From positions 1-64,000 of the IMG/VR virus record IMGVR_UViG_3300044640_001869: 64,000 nucleotides of DNA; one strand, 5' to 3'. Each line of letters begins with the position of its first letter. The first letter of the stretch is position 1. Shown piece by piece: positions 46,078 to 53,157 of the stretch. This stretch comes from a virus. The translations under genes were made by a program, and so were the position numbers. The notes beneath the pieces are model-generated. The model saw only the letters and a program-made list of their open reading frames with translations, did no database searches and had not been told where the DNA came from.

Positions 46078-46822
46078 ACCCTTTTATTCTGTTAGCAACC
46101 TCATCAACATATCCGTAAGTTGTTAATTTATTAATCGGAATATTTGGTAAATAGTTTTTAACTAATTGATTTGAAACTTTAAACTTAGTTTTTTTAACAT
46201 TATCATTGGGGTTACTTTTTTGTCCGGTAACCCCCATATTTGGTGCTCCGACTACTGATTGTTCTACGATTTTTCCTGCCTTAGAACAAGGTCTTTTAAT
46301 ATTAGGGTCATCAGTTTTACAATATTTAACAATCCTACCAAATCCAATATTATATGACGCAATTGAAATATCTAAAGCTGCGTTACCTGTACTTGTTTTT
46401 GGGGTTGTTGAAGGTTGTGATGTTGAATAACCTTCTTGAATTGCCTTTTTGTAACTTCGGTCCAAAAACTTATATATCGCAATTAACGCACCTGTAACCG
46501 TATTAATATCTTCTTTAATGTTAAGACTTTCCTTAGTACTATTTTTCATTTGTGCTAATCCTGCAGAAGTATCAAACCCTAAGTAAGCACCTATATTTTT
46601 TAAAGGTGATAATATTTTATAACGAAGACTATTACCGTATGATGTTTCACGACCAATCATACCCAATGCCGCCTTTAATAATAAAGGGTTATAACCTTTT
46701 TTAATTAATTGAGATATTGATGGTTTAAATCCGTTAGGAACACAAGAATATTGTTTATATTTTATGTTTTCTTCTTGAGCGTTTTTATATATGTTATAAT
46801 AGTTATCACTTTGTCCCGGCAT
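46064..46822 (-). CDS. Lysozyme-like lytic transglycosylase
   Basis: 252 residues. ALGMIGRETSYGNSL supplies a catalytic Glu, SAGLAQMKNSTKESL the SLT-type motif and IASYNIGFGRIVKYC the AYN-like motif. No signal peptide. It likely cuts glycan strands at entry or lysis. It starts just downstream of the NlpC-like hydrolase gene at 46843. Confidence 0.65.
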   Translation of the reverse strand: MPGQSDNYYNIYKNAQEENIKYKQYSCVPNGFKPSISQLIKKGYNPLLLKAALGMIGRETSYGNSLRYKILSPLKNIGAYLGFDTSAGLAQMKNSTKESLNIKEDINTVTGALIAIYKFLDRSYKKAIQEGYSTSQPSTTPKTSTGNAALDISIASYNIGFGRIVKYCKTDDPNIKRPCSKAGKIVEQSVVGAPNMGVTGQKSNPNDNVKKTKFKVSNQLVKNYLPNIPINKLTTYGYVDEVANRIKGFNCF

Positions 46823-46842
46823 TAAATTGTCGTTCTGTTCAA

Positions 46843-48111
46843 CTAAAGTTTTTTTTTTAATCCACTGTTTGTGATTTCTTCAGTAATTGACCCAGGACCT
46901 TTAACTTTATTTAAAGCTATTGGTGATGAGTTACCCGCACGTCTAACCCAAGCAATTTTACCACCATCTAATAACCTATTATAAGGGTCGGCATAAACTT
47001 GTCCGTGAACGTTATGGAATATAATTGGAACACCATCTTTAATCGCACCTACTATACCTACGTGAGTATTCATACCCCAAGCATTACCTGATTTAAGAGT
47101 ATTACCTGGAACGTATTTACCATTATTTTTTAGAATATATGGTTTATTACCTGATATGGCGTTTTTACCCCCAAGATAAAAAGCTTTTTCGTGATTTTCT
47201 GAAGTTGGGTAGTATATACCAACAACATCATTAAGTTGTAATTTAGGCGGTGCTGATTTAATCAAACTTCTTACTAAATTTCTAGCATCATTAATATAAT
47301 TACCTTTAGCACCACCTGATTTATCTATTTTAACCCATAAATCAGTGATTCTTTTAACATCATCAGGTGATAAACCTCTAAATGACGTAAAAATACGTGG
47401 ACCTATTTGGTCTTTACTATGAGCTAACCAAGCATCCCCAACGGATTCAAGTTTAGTATCAAAATCGTTAACAAACTGAGCACATTCACGTTGACCCGCA
47501 CCAAAGACAGGTGTTGATTTACCCGTACTAATTTTAGGACCAACTTTAACTATTTTTGATAAAAAATTAGGATTAGTTGTTTTACTAACAATAGTGTCTG
47601 ATTTATCAATTGGATTTGGAACAGGTTTTTCACCACATTTAAACCCACTTGATTTATATTCAATCCAAGAATTGAACCCACAAGATTTCGCTCTCATTAA
47701 TTTTTGTTGTGGGGTTAATTTAGTGTCATCTTCAGGTTTTGGTTTTGGCTCAGGAATAGGTTTTGGTTTTGGTTTTGGTTTTGGCTCAGGAATAGGTTTT
47801 GGTTTTGGGTCAGGAATAGGTCTTGGGTCAGGAATAGGTTTTGGAGTAGGTTCAACATCAGGTACAACATTAATACCTGTTTTATTATTTAATATAGTTA
47901 TGGCTTTAGGATATCCTGATAAATCCACCCATTCAGTTCCATTTTTTAGTTTAGCGTACCAAGTGTTATTTGATATTTTGTAATCGTATTTTCTATCAAT
48001 ATTGTCAAATATTTGTTCAACAGAATCTTCAAAAAGATAGTTATTTTCTTTGATTATTGAATTAACAACATTTATTAAATCTGTTTCTTTTAAACGAATT
48101 GTTTTTTTCAT
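46843..48111 (-). CDS. Class A capsid-tagged, Pro/Lys-rich-linker cysteine peptidase
   Basis: 422 residues. The class A tag MKKTIRLKETDLINVVNSI, then IKEN, opens the protein. A Pro-Lys-Glu repeat linker spans about 90-135. The C-terminal domain (about 205-400) has RECAQFVNDF with the candidate Cys, THVGIVGAIKDG and IIFHNVHGQVYAD, an NlpC/P60 or CHAP pattern. It is a probable peptidoglycan amidase carried in the head. A late-type motif lies at 48129-48136. Confidence 0.65.
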   Translation of the reverse strand: MKKTIRLKETDLINVVNSIIKENNYLFEDSVEQIFDNIDRKYDYKISNNTWYAKLKNGTEWVDLSGYPKAITILNNKTGINVVPDVEPTPKPIPDPRPIPDPKPKPIPEPKPKPKPKPIPEPKPKPEDDTKLTPQQKLMRAKSCGFNSWIEYKSSGFKCGEKPVPNPIDKSDTIVSKTTNPNFLSKIVKVGPKISTGKSTPVFGAGQRECAQFVNDFDTKLESVGDAWLAHSKDQIGPRIFTSFRGLSPDDVKRITDLWVKIDKSGGAKGNYINDARNLVRSLIKSAPPKLQLNDVVGIYYPTSENHEKAFYLGGKNAISGNKPYILKNNGKYVPGNTLKSGNAWGMNTHVGIVGAIKDGVPIIFHNVHGQVYADPYNRLLDGGKIAWVRRAGNSSPIALNKVKGPGSITEEITNSGLKKKL

Positions 48112-48154
48112 CTTAAAATTGTTTATTAATAAATATTCTTAAATGAAAAAAAAA

Positions 48155-48170
48155 ACATATTGGTTTAGAA
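48155..48170 (-). promoter_or_regulatory. Trailer complementary to the tRNA leaders
   Basis: On the minus strand TTCTAAACCAATATGT followed by ten U. It is the exact reverse complement of ACATATTGGTTTAGAA in the leaders at 51299-51314 and 52473-52488. Confidence 0.6.
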
Positions 48171-48175
48171 TTACG

Positions 48176-48282
48176 TTATCAATACAGGATTCGAACCTGT
48201 GAGTCCCCGTGTATAGGTATCATACATACCACATTCCCAGACTTTATGTATGCTCAACCTTAAACCACTCGGTCAATAAATA
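48176..48282 (-). tRNA. Long-variable-arm tRNA (Ser/Leu type), anticodon not assignable
   Basis: T-arm ACAGG-TTCGAAT-CCTGT and D-arm ACCGAGTGGTTTAAGGT are good. The middle is about 20 nt too long, with a CATACATA/TATGTATG stem where the anticodon arm should be. It could be a pseudogene or contain an insertion. Confidence 0.45.
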
Positions 48283-48489
48283 AACCCCTCCTGAGATTAC
48301 GGAGAGTAGATATTCACAGTTTTCTTATGCAAAACCCAACGCGTCTTACCGCTTAAAAATCAACTCTTACTTGGGGGATAGGAGAGTCTTCCTTCCGATT
48401 CCCAATGAATACCCCGTAACGTGGATGGTATCAGTTCCGTTAAGTTTTGAGGGACTCTTAAAAACCCATTGAGTTTCTCGAACTCATTG

Positions 48490-48545
48490 TTGCCCCACAG
48501 GGATTCAAACCCTGATTATGGAATTAGTCTTTTTGATACTATCCA
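48490..48545 (-). pseudogene. 3' fragment of a tRNA
   Basis: An intact T-arm CAGGG-TTTGAAT-CCCTG and 3' acceptor strand TGGGGCA are present, but no matching 5' strand is found. An HNH gene begins just upstream on the other strand. Confidence 0.5.
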
Positions 48546-48558
48546 CATATTTATTGTT

Positions 48559-48921
48559 ATGGAAACTAAAATTTGTACTTCGTGTAATGAAGAAAAATCA
48601 GTAACTGAATTCTATCAACAAAACGATAGACCTTCAAAACAATCAAAATGTAAAGTCTGCTTCAATAAATATTGTTCTGAACGTTGGATTAAAACAAAAA
48701 TAAAAGCTATTGAGTATAAAGGTGGTAAATGTTTAGATTGTTCTAATTCATACCCTAAATCACCATATGTTATTTTTGATTTTCATCATCGTGACCCATC
48801 ACAAAAAGATGTTGAATGGACTCACTTACGAAAACGTTCTTGGGATAAAATAATTAAAGAACTTGATAAATGTGATTTACTTTGTTCAAATTGTCATCGT
48901 ATCCGTCATCACAACGAGTAG
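48559..48921 (+). CDS. HNH endonuclease, probable homing type
   Basis: 120 residues with start METKICTSCNEEKSVTEFY. Two CxxC pairs (CTSC and CKVC; CLDC) and FDFHHRDPS with CDLLCSNCHRIRHH give a zinc-stabilised HNH domain. The ATG is chosen because the upstream frame reads through a tRNA fragment; a late-type motif lies at 48547-48554. It is inserted against the direction of the tRNA genes, and its stop overlaps the 3' end of tRNA-Arg, as for mobile homing genes. Confidence 0.8.
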   Translation: METKICTSCNEEKSVTEFYQQNDRPSKQSKCKVCFNKYCSERWIKTKIKAIEYKGGKCLDCSNSYPKSPYVIFDFHHRDPSQKDVEWTHLRKRSWDKIIKELDKCDLLCSNCHRIRHHNE

Positions 48922-48991
48922 TCCTACAGGGATTCAAACCCCAACGAAACCCTTAGAAGGGGCTTATGCTATTCAGTTACATCATAGGACC
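48919..48991 (-). tRNA. tRNA-Arg (UCU)
   Basis: Acceptor GGTCCTA/TAGGACT; anticodon arm AGCCC-CTTCTAA-GGGTT. Confidence 0.85.
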
Positions 48992-49000
48992 AAAATATGG

Positions 49001-49073
49001 TGGAGGTACTGGTAATCGAAACCAGATTTGTAAATTGCAAATCTACCGTAATAAGCCATTATACGATACCCCC
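49001..49073 (-). tRNA. tRNA-Ala (UGC)
   Basis: Acceptor GGGGGTA/TACCTCC; anticodon arm GTAGA-TTTGCAA-TTTAC; T-arm CTGGT-TTCGATT-ACCAG. Confidence 0.85.
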
Positions 49074-49188
49074 ATAATAAAAAGACAACAGGTAATACTC
49101 ACATTTATTATTACCCAACTCAACGACCTTTATAGTTGTGAATCTGTTTTAAAGGTTTTCCTCGGTGAAGAGTTTGTTGTCTATTTTG

Positions 49189-49261
49189 AGCGGGTGGAGG
49201 GAATCGAACCCTCGTCTTTAAATTGGAAGTCTAATATAATAATCCACTATACGACACCCGC
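49189..49261 (-). tRNA. tRNA-Gly (UCC)
   Basis: Acceptor GCGGGTG/CACCCGC; anticodon arm TTAGA-CTTCCAA-TTTAA. Confidence 0.9.
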
Positions 49262-49347
49262 TAATTTGGGTAGAATCAGACGCGTTCTGTCTACCGAGAC
49301 CTCATCGTTAATAAGTTACCTTATCAGAGCGTTCTGAGACACTATTG

Positions 49348-49427
49348 TGAACCTGGTGGGAGTCGAACCCACAATCCTAAGAACTTCCGCTTAAAGAAAG
49401 CGTGTATACCAATTTCACCACAGGTCC
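49348..49427 (-). tRNA. tRNA-Leu (UAA)
   Basis: Acceptor GGACCTG/CAGGTTC; anticodon arm CTTTC-TTTAAGC-GGAAG; variable loop about 11 nt, short for Leu. Confidence 0.8.
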
Positions 49428-49486
49428 TTGAGTGTAGTAGGGCAGCAGTCCCTTGAGGCACCTACACAAGTTTTTCCTCTTTTTTG

Positions 49487-49558
49487 CGGACCATGAAGGA
49501 TTCGAACCTACGACCTATCGGTTAACAGCCGATTGCTCTACCGCTGAGCTAATAGTCC
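49487..49558 (-). tRNA. tRNA-Asn (GUU)
   Basis: Anticodon arm ATCGG-CTGTTAA-CCGAT; acceptor GGACTAT/ATGGTCC; one T-stem mismatch. Confidence 0.9.
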
Positions 49559-49564
49559 ATTGTG

Positions 49565-49637
49565 AGGTCCCTAACGGATTCGAACCGTTATCTCTGGGTT
49601 ACAAAGCCAGAATAATAAGCCATTATACTAAGAGACC
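49565..49637 (-). tRNA. tRNA-Thr (UGU)
   Basis: Acceptor GGTCTCT/AGGGACC; loop TTTGTAA with a mismatched closing pair; T-arm AACGG-TTCGAAT-CCGTT. Confidence 0.85.
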
Positions 49638-49670
49638 AATTAAGAGTGTTATTTCTCTTTGCTGAATAAT

Positions 49671-49760
49671 AAGGAATTGAACCTTAATCTTGAATCCGTA
49701 TTACCATCATCCGTGCACCGTACACCATACTCAATCGGATGTTTCGAACCATCCATATAA
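49671..49760 (-). pseudogene. tRNA-like remnants
   Basis: Two T-arm-like sequences (TAAGG-TTCAATT-CCTTA and GGATGGTTCGAAACATCC) occur without a readable anticodon arm. Probably decayed tRNA genes in the spacer. Confidence 0.4.
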
Positions 49761-49783
49761 AGGGTTATAACTCCTTTATTTTG

Positions 49784-49856
49784 AGCGGTAGAGAGGAATC
49801 GAACCTCCGTCCTAACCTTGGCAAGGTTATATAATAAACCATTATACGACTACCGC
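49784..49856 (-). tRNA. tRNA-Gly (GCC)
   Basis: Acceptor GCGGTAG/CTACCGC; anticodon arm TAACC-TTGCCAA-GGTTA. Confidence 0.92.
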
Positions 49857-50077
49857 AAGTTGTGATTACTCCATTGGGTATGTTTCATCACATTAACGTG
49901 ATGAGGCGGCCAAACCTACTAATATCACGAAGAAATTTTATATCGACTTAAAATTTCTCAAAAAATCGTCAGTTTTTATCGGTCAAAACTGAATAAACGG
50001 TTTGATACCTTGTAACCTCATTTTAAAGTGCGTGTTACAATCCTCTCTCAAACAGAACTCTACTGTGTACACTCCCG
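49857..50077 (-). ncRNA. Structured spacer RNA with four hairpins
   Basis: No gene. On the minus strand four perfect stems follow each other: TTGTAAC/GTTACAA, CAGTTTT/AAAACTG, GAAATTTTA/TAAAATTTC and CATCAC/GTGATG. It could be a separate small RNA or a processing spacer. Confidence 0.45.
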
Positions 50078-50149
50078 CGGTCTATGCGAGAATCGAACTC
50101 GCGGCACATCCGTGACAGGGATGTATGTTAGCCACTACACTAATAGACC
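50078..50149 (-). tRNA. tRNA-Asp (GUC)
   Basis: Acceptor GGTCTAT/ATAGACC, discriminator G; anticodon arm CATCC-CTGTCAC-GGATG. Confidence 0.92.
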
Positions 50150-50348
50150 ATTTTAAAAAAACAAGTTTTTCGTGACCATTACACATCATAACCAATTTTA
50201 CTCGGTGATTACATTTTCGTCATTTGGGTAGCTAATCCCAGACTTATAGTAATTCTACCCTCAATAACTTTACTACCGCGAATCAAGTACCGTCTTGGGA
50301 TTTATAGACAGTGAGGGTTTACTCACCGTCCTCACTTGTTTTATTTAG
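50150..50348 (-). other. Structured spacer between tRNAs
   Basis: No reading frame worth calling. Hairpins GTGAG/CTCAC and GGGTAG/CTACCC are visible on the minus strand; function unknown. Confidence 0.35.
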
Positions 50349-50420
50349 TAGCGGGAACAGGATTCGAACCTGTGTCTCAGGGTTATGAGCCCAGCGGGGT
50401 GACCACTCCCCCATCCCGCG
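50349..50420 (-). tRNA. Initiator tRNA-fMet (CAU)
   Basis: Anticodon CAU with a run of three G-C pairs next to the loop (GGG-CTCATAA-CCC), and an unpaired C1/U72 at the acceptor end. These are the initiator hallmarks. T-arm ACAGG-TTCGAAT-CCTGT. Confidence 0.85.
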
Positions 50421-50425
50421 ATATG

Positions 50426-50499
50426 TATCGCGTACGGGATTCGAACCCGTGATTTTCACCTTGAAAGGGTGACGACTTAAACCACTCGTCTAACGCGAC
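50426..50499 (-). tRNA. tRNA-Glu (UUC)
   Basis: Acceptor GTCGCGT/ACGCGAT; anticodon arm TCACC-CTTTCAA-GGTGA. Confidence 0.92.
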
Positions 50500-50521
50500 A
50501 TTTTATTTTTTCTATTCCGAT

Positions 50522-50533
50522 ATGTCAAAGACC
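50522..50533 (-). promoter_or_regulatory. boxA-like leader element
   Basis: On the minus strand GGTCTTTGACAT at the start of the tRNA-Glu unit. Confidence 0.5.
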
Positions 50534-50553
50534 TTTTGTTTTCTTTTGTCTTA

Positions 50554-50584
50554 CAAATCTAAGTATTTACTTTTGATTATACAA
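50554..50584 (-). promoter_or_regulatory. tRNA unit promoter
   Basis: On the minus strand TTG, 20 bases, TAGATTTG, upstream of tRNA-Glu and the following tRNAs. Confidence 0.75.
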
Positions 50585-50592
50585 GACTTTTT

Positions 50593-51108
50593 TTAAAGTA
50601 ATTTATCCTTATATAATTCAAACAATTCGTTTATATTACTAGAACATAAAATTGGGGTTATTCTATTTATCTCATCATCATTAAAATCCCACCATTTTAA
50701 TTTTAAAAGTTTTTGAATTGTTTCATCATCAAATCTTTTACGGATAGGTTTAGCTGGATTACCTCCAACAATAGTGTAAGGTTCAACATTTTTTACTACG
50801 TGAGAATTATTTGCAATAACGGCACCATCACCAATAATAACACCTGACATTATTGTTGCATTAGCACCAATCCAAACATCATTACCAATTATAACATCAC
50901 CATTAGATGACGGATGACCCACACTAAACGAATGTGGAAATGGGAATGTTGTAATCCAATCAGGTCTATGATTACCCCCAATAAAAATTTGAATATTTGT
51001 TGCTATTGAACAAAAAGACCCTATTTTAATTGTTTTACCTTCACCCCATTCGTAAATTTTAATATTTTCAGAACCGTAAGTTTTTCTACCAACACTATAT
51101 ATTGACAT
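50593..51108 (-). CDS. Hexapeptide-repeat xenobiotic-type acetyltransferase
   Basis: 171 residues of left-handed beta-helix: IKIGSFCSIA, FIGGNHRPDWITTFPF, DVIIGNDVWIGANATIMSG, GAVIANNSHVVKNVEPYTIVGGNPAK. It matches the CatB/Vat-type acyltransferase family. The substrate may be a sugar or an antibiotic; with the phage glycosyltransferases a sugar is more likely. It lies inside the tRNA cluster, possibly recent cargo. Confidence 0.85.
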   Translation of the reverse strand: MSIYSVGRKTYGSENIKIYEWGEGKTIKIGSFCSIATNIQIFIGGNHRPDWITTFPFPHSFSVGHPSSNGDVIIGNDVWIGANATIMSGVIIGDGAVIANNSHVVKNVEPYTIVGGNPAKPIRKRFDDETIQKLLKLKWWDFNDDEINRITPILCSSNINELFELYKDKLL

Positions 51109-51139
51109 AATTTTTATTTTTTATTTTTTATTTTTTCAG

Positions 51140-51213
51140 TAGTTCAGGAGGGATTTGAACCCCCAACCTTGACGATATAAGCGTCCTGCTCTCACCTGTT
51201 GAGCTACTGAACC
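51140..51213 (-). tRNA. tRNA-Ile (UAU)
   Basis: Acceptor GGTTCAG/CTGAACT; anticodon loop CTTATAT in a GGACG/CGTCA stem with one mismatch. It decodes AUA directly, without lysidine. Confidence 0.75.
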
Positions 51214-51219
51214 ATTATG

Positions 51220-51292
51220 TATCCTCGGTGGGATTCGAACCCACAAAACCTTGTTTCTAAGACAAGGACGTATACCTTTCCGTCACGAGGAT
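51220..51292 (-). tRNA. tRNA-Leu (UAG) with short variable loop
   Basis: Acceptor ATCCTCG/CGAGGAT; anticodon arm CTTGT-CTTAGAA-ACAAG. The variable loop is only about five nt although bacterial tRNA-Leu is normally type II. Confidence 0.75.
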
Positions 51293-51310
51293 ATTAACTT
51301 CTAAACCAAT

Positions 51311-51323
51311 ATGTCAAAGAACT
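51311..51323 (-). promoter_or_regulatory. boxA-like leader element
   Basis: On the minus strand AGTTCTTTGACAT, followed by ATTGGTTTAGAA. Confidence 0.55.
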
Positions 51324-51339
51324 TTTTTCTTTTGTCTGA

Positions 51340-51370
51340 CAAATCTAATGCTTTTATTTTGATTTACCAA
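51340..51370 (-). promoter_or_regulatory. tRNA unit promoter
   Basis: On the minus strand TTG, 20 bases, TAGATTTG, upstream of tRNA-Leu(UAG) and tRNA-Ile(UAU). Confidence 0.75.
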
Positions 51371-51381
51371 ACGTAGGTAAC

Positions 51382-51413
51382 AAAAAAAACCCCTCTCTTT
51401 TGGAGAAGGGTTT
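51382..51413 (-). terminator. Rho-independent terminator
   Basis: On the minus strand AACCCTTCTCCAAAAGAGAGGGGTTTTTTTT. Confidence 0.85.
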
Positions 51414-51437
51414 CATTTAAATTTTATGTTTAATGAA

Positions 51438-51512
51438 TTAACACACCTTCTCCGATACACAAGGATTGTCTCCCTCCGTTCTCGCTATTAGTATGTTATT
51501 CAAGTTTTGCAT
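51438..51512 (-). CDS. Micropeptide or small RNA, 24 aa frame
   Basis: The frame MQNLNNILIARTEGDNPCVS ends VC. It lies on a short transcript of about 140 nt with its own promoter (51535-51564) and terminator (51382-51413). Coding is uncertain; the unit may be a small RNA. Confidence 0.4.
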   Translation of the reverse strand: MQNLNNILIARTEGDNPCVSEKVC

Positions 51513-51534
51513 AATTTTGTTATTCTTTACTAAT

Positions 51535-51564
51535 TAAATATATCAAAGTTTTGAAAAGTGTCAA
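51535..51564 (-). promoter_or_regulatory. Promoter of the 24-aa unit
   Basis: On the minus strand TTGACA with 19 bases after TTG, then TATATTTA. Confidence 0.55.
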
Positions 51565-51590
51565 CAATTGGTTTAAATTTTTTTTTATTG

Positions 51591-51673
<83 letters not shown>

Positions 51674-51744
51674 GAATATATCGTAGATTGTCCTTCACAA
51701 TTTAACGGCGGGTTTGAACTTAATCAACTCTCCTACGATATTTG

Positions 51745-51816
51745 CGCACCACCAAGGACTCGAACCCTGACCAAATGGGTTGGAACCATTTATGCTAGCC
51801 ATTACACCAATGATGC
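51745..51816 (-). tRNA. tRNA-Trp (CCA)
   Basis: Anticodon arm AATGG-TTCCAAC-CCATT; acceptor GCATCAT/GTGGTGC; discriminator G. Confidence 0.88.
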
Positions 51817-51842
51817 AAATAATGAAACAATATATTTCATTG

Positions 51843-51916
51843 AGGACAGAGAGGGATTCGAACCCCCGGATAGTGGATTTGCAGTCCACCCCTTTAAACC
51901 ACTCAGGCATCTGTCC
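51843..51916 (-). tRNA. tRNA-Cys (GCA)
   Basis: Acceptor GGACAGA/TCTGTCC; anticodon arm GTGGA-CTGCAAA-TCCAC; discriminator U. Confidence 0.92.
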
Positions 51917-52026
51917 AATTAAATATTAAGTCGCGAGTAATCCATCTGTCGCTTATTACTAGAATCTTGTGGCTTACTTACTATAGTTCATACCGTTACC
52001 ACTAGGAAACCCAACTTAACATTTTG

Positions 52027-52098
52027 TAGCCCCTGTAGGACTCGAACCTACACTATCTTGTATGTAAAACAAGTACTTCACCTTTAAGCTAAAGGGCT
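52027..52098 (-). tRNA. tRNA-Val (UAC)
   Basis: Acceptor AGCCCTT/AGGGGCT; anticodon arm CTTGT-TTTACAT-ACAAG. Confidence 0.9.
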
Positions 52099-52106
52099 AA
52101 TTATTG

Positions 52107-52181
52107 TGACCCCGGTGAGAATCGAACTCACGACCCGTACATTAAAAGTGTACTGCTCTAAACCAACTGAGCTACGAAGTC
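52107..52181 (-). tRNA. tRNA-Lys (UUU)
   Basis: Acceptor GACTTCG/CGGGGTC; anticodon arm GTACA-CTTTTAA-TGTAC. Confidence 0.92.
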
Positions 52182-52307
52182 AAAAATAGAAGGTCACCGA
52201 TAACACCTTCCGTGGTGGGTTATTTAATGTCATTTTCTCTAATTACACCTAAGTGTCATAGTCGCAGGGTCCCACTTTACTGACAAACCCGATTCGGTAT
52301 TAAGTAG

Positions 52308-52381
52308 TCGGAATGGTAGGGTTCGAACCTACGACCTTTCACGTATCAGGCGAATGCTCTTACCAGCTGAGCTACATTCCG
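52308..52381 (-). tRNA. tRNA-Ile (GAU)
   Basis: Acceptor CGGAATG/CATTCCG; anticodon arm TTCGC-CTGATAC-GTGAA. Confidence 0.9.
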
Positions 52382-52392
52382 TTAATTTTTGG

Positions 52393-52464
52393 TCGGGGTG
52401 GCAGGTGTCGAACCTGCCGCCTCTTGGTCCCAAACCAAGCGTCTCACCCCAAGACTACACCCCG
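52393..52464 (-). tRNA. tRNA-Pro (UGG)
   Basis: Acceptor CGGGGTG/CACCCCG; anticodon arm CTTGG-TTTGGGA-CCAAG. Confidence 0.92.
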
Positions 52465-52484
52465 TTATTTCTTTCTAAACCAAT

Positions 52485-52496
52485 ATGTCAAAGACC
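52485..52496 (-). promoter_or_regulatory. boxA-like leader element
   Basis: On the minus strand GGTCTTTGACAT, followed by ATTGGTTTAGAA. Confidence 0.55.
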
Positions 52497-52511
52497 TTTT
52501 CTTTTGTCTAA

Positions 52512-52542
52512 CAAAGATAAGTAATCATTTCCATTCTCACAA
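52512..52542 (-). promoter_or_regulatory. tRNA unit promoter
   Basis: On the minus strand TTG, 20 bases, TATCTTTG, upstream of tRNA-Pro and six further tRNAs. Confidence 0.75.
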
Positions 52543-52563
52543 TACCTTTGTAATATTTTTTTG

Positions 52564-52633
52564 TACCGAGTATGGGTTTCGAACCCACTTGACCATCCTT
52601 ATGAGAGATAGTTCTTTTCCTCTAAGCCTCGGT
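52564..52633 (-). tRNA. tRNA-Met (CAU)
   Basis: Anticodon arm TATCT-CTCATAA-GGATG; T-arm GTGGG-TTCGAAA-CCCAT; one acceptor mismatch. Elongator Met is likely; Ile2 is not excluded. Confidence 0.75.
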
Positions 52634-52640
52634 GTTTCTG

Positions 52641-52728
52641 CGGAAGATGTGGGGCTCGAACCCACGCGTCATATTTCAGACCTATCACGTTAGCAATGTG
52701 ACCCCTTCACCAACTTGGGTAATCTTCC
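52641..52728 (-). tRNA. tRNA-Ser (GCU)
   Basis: Acceptor GGAAGAT/ATCTTCC; loop TTGCTAA; long variable arm; discriminator G. Confidence 0.88.
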
Positions 52729-52768
52729 AAATTACACCGACCTAGCTCGGTATCACACATCGGATACG

Positions 52769-52840
52769 TAGTCCCCCAAGGACTCGAACCTTGACATTAT
52801 CGTCCGTAGCGATAGGTGCTATCCATTACACCAAGGAACC
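52769..52840 (-). tRNA. tRNA-Arg (ACG)
   Basis: Anticodon arm TATCG-CTACGGA-CGATA; acceptor GGTTCCT/GGGGACT. A34 would need deamination to inosine. Confidence 0.88.
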
Positions 52841-52957
52841 AAATAATAAGGTTGGAGACTTATAATCGACCATTATAAGGTTCCAGCCTTATATTCATCA
52901 ATTATTAGGTTTTAACCTAATATTCACCCATTATTAGGTTATTACCTTATATTGAGT
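52841..52957 (-). repeat. Four tandem hairpin repeats
   Basis: Four units of 28-31 nt, each an imperfect inverted repeat of the form ATAAGGT-n4-ACCTTAT or ATTAGGT-n4-ACCTAAT separated by TTCA(T/C)C-like links. They lie between tRNA-Arg and the next small gene. Confidence 0.7.
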
Positions 52958-53131
52958 TTTTCTGTAGTGTTTCCAAGTCTTATACATTCTAACTTGATAA
53001 CTCATTTTGTTTCCGTAGAAAGTAATTCCGTCATCCCAATAAATTGGATAAAAGTCATTTATCAATCTATTTCGGTATTCTCTACCATTTTGTGCTTTGT
53101 TCAGTTTTGCTCTGTTGATGTTTGTACTCAT
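52934..53131 (-). CDS. Small basic protein, 65 aa
   Basis: MSTNINRAKLNKAQNGREYR opens it; IYWDDGITFYGNKMSYQVRM and a Lys/Tyr-rich C-terminus follow. ATG at 53131 is preferred to the upstream TTG. Not recognised. Its end overlaps the hairpin repeats. Confidence 0.55.
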   Translation of the reverse strand: MSTNINRAKLNKAQNGREYRNRLINDFYPIYWDDGITFYGNKMSYQVRMYKTWKHYRKTQYKVIT

Positions 53132-53157
53132 AGTTGTGGTTTTTAACCTACAACTTG

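Noticed and set aside
47594-47983. Plus-strand Gly-Phe repeat ORF
   Set aside because: Antisense of the Pro-Lys linker of the minus-strand peptidase gene.
48966-49665. Plus-strand ORFs through the tRNA genes (also 51695-51910 and 52313-52693)
   Set aside because: They read through tRNA cloverleaves and repeat tRNA T-arm words such as RDSNP or GFEP, typical of tRNA antisense.
52841-52957. Possible CRISPR array
   Set aside because: Repeats are palindromic, adjoining and without unique spacers; no cas gene is present.
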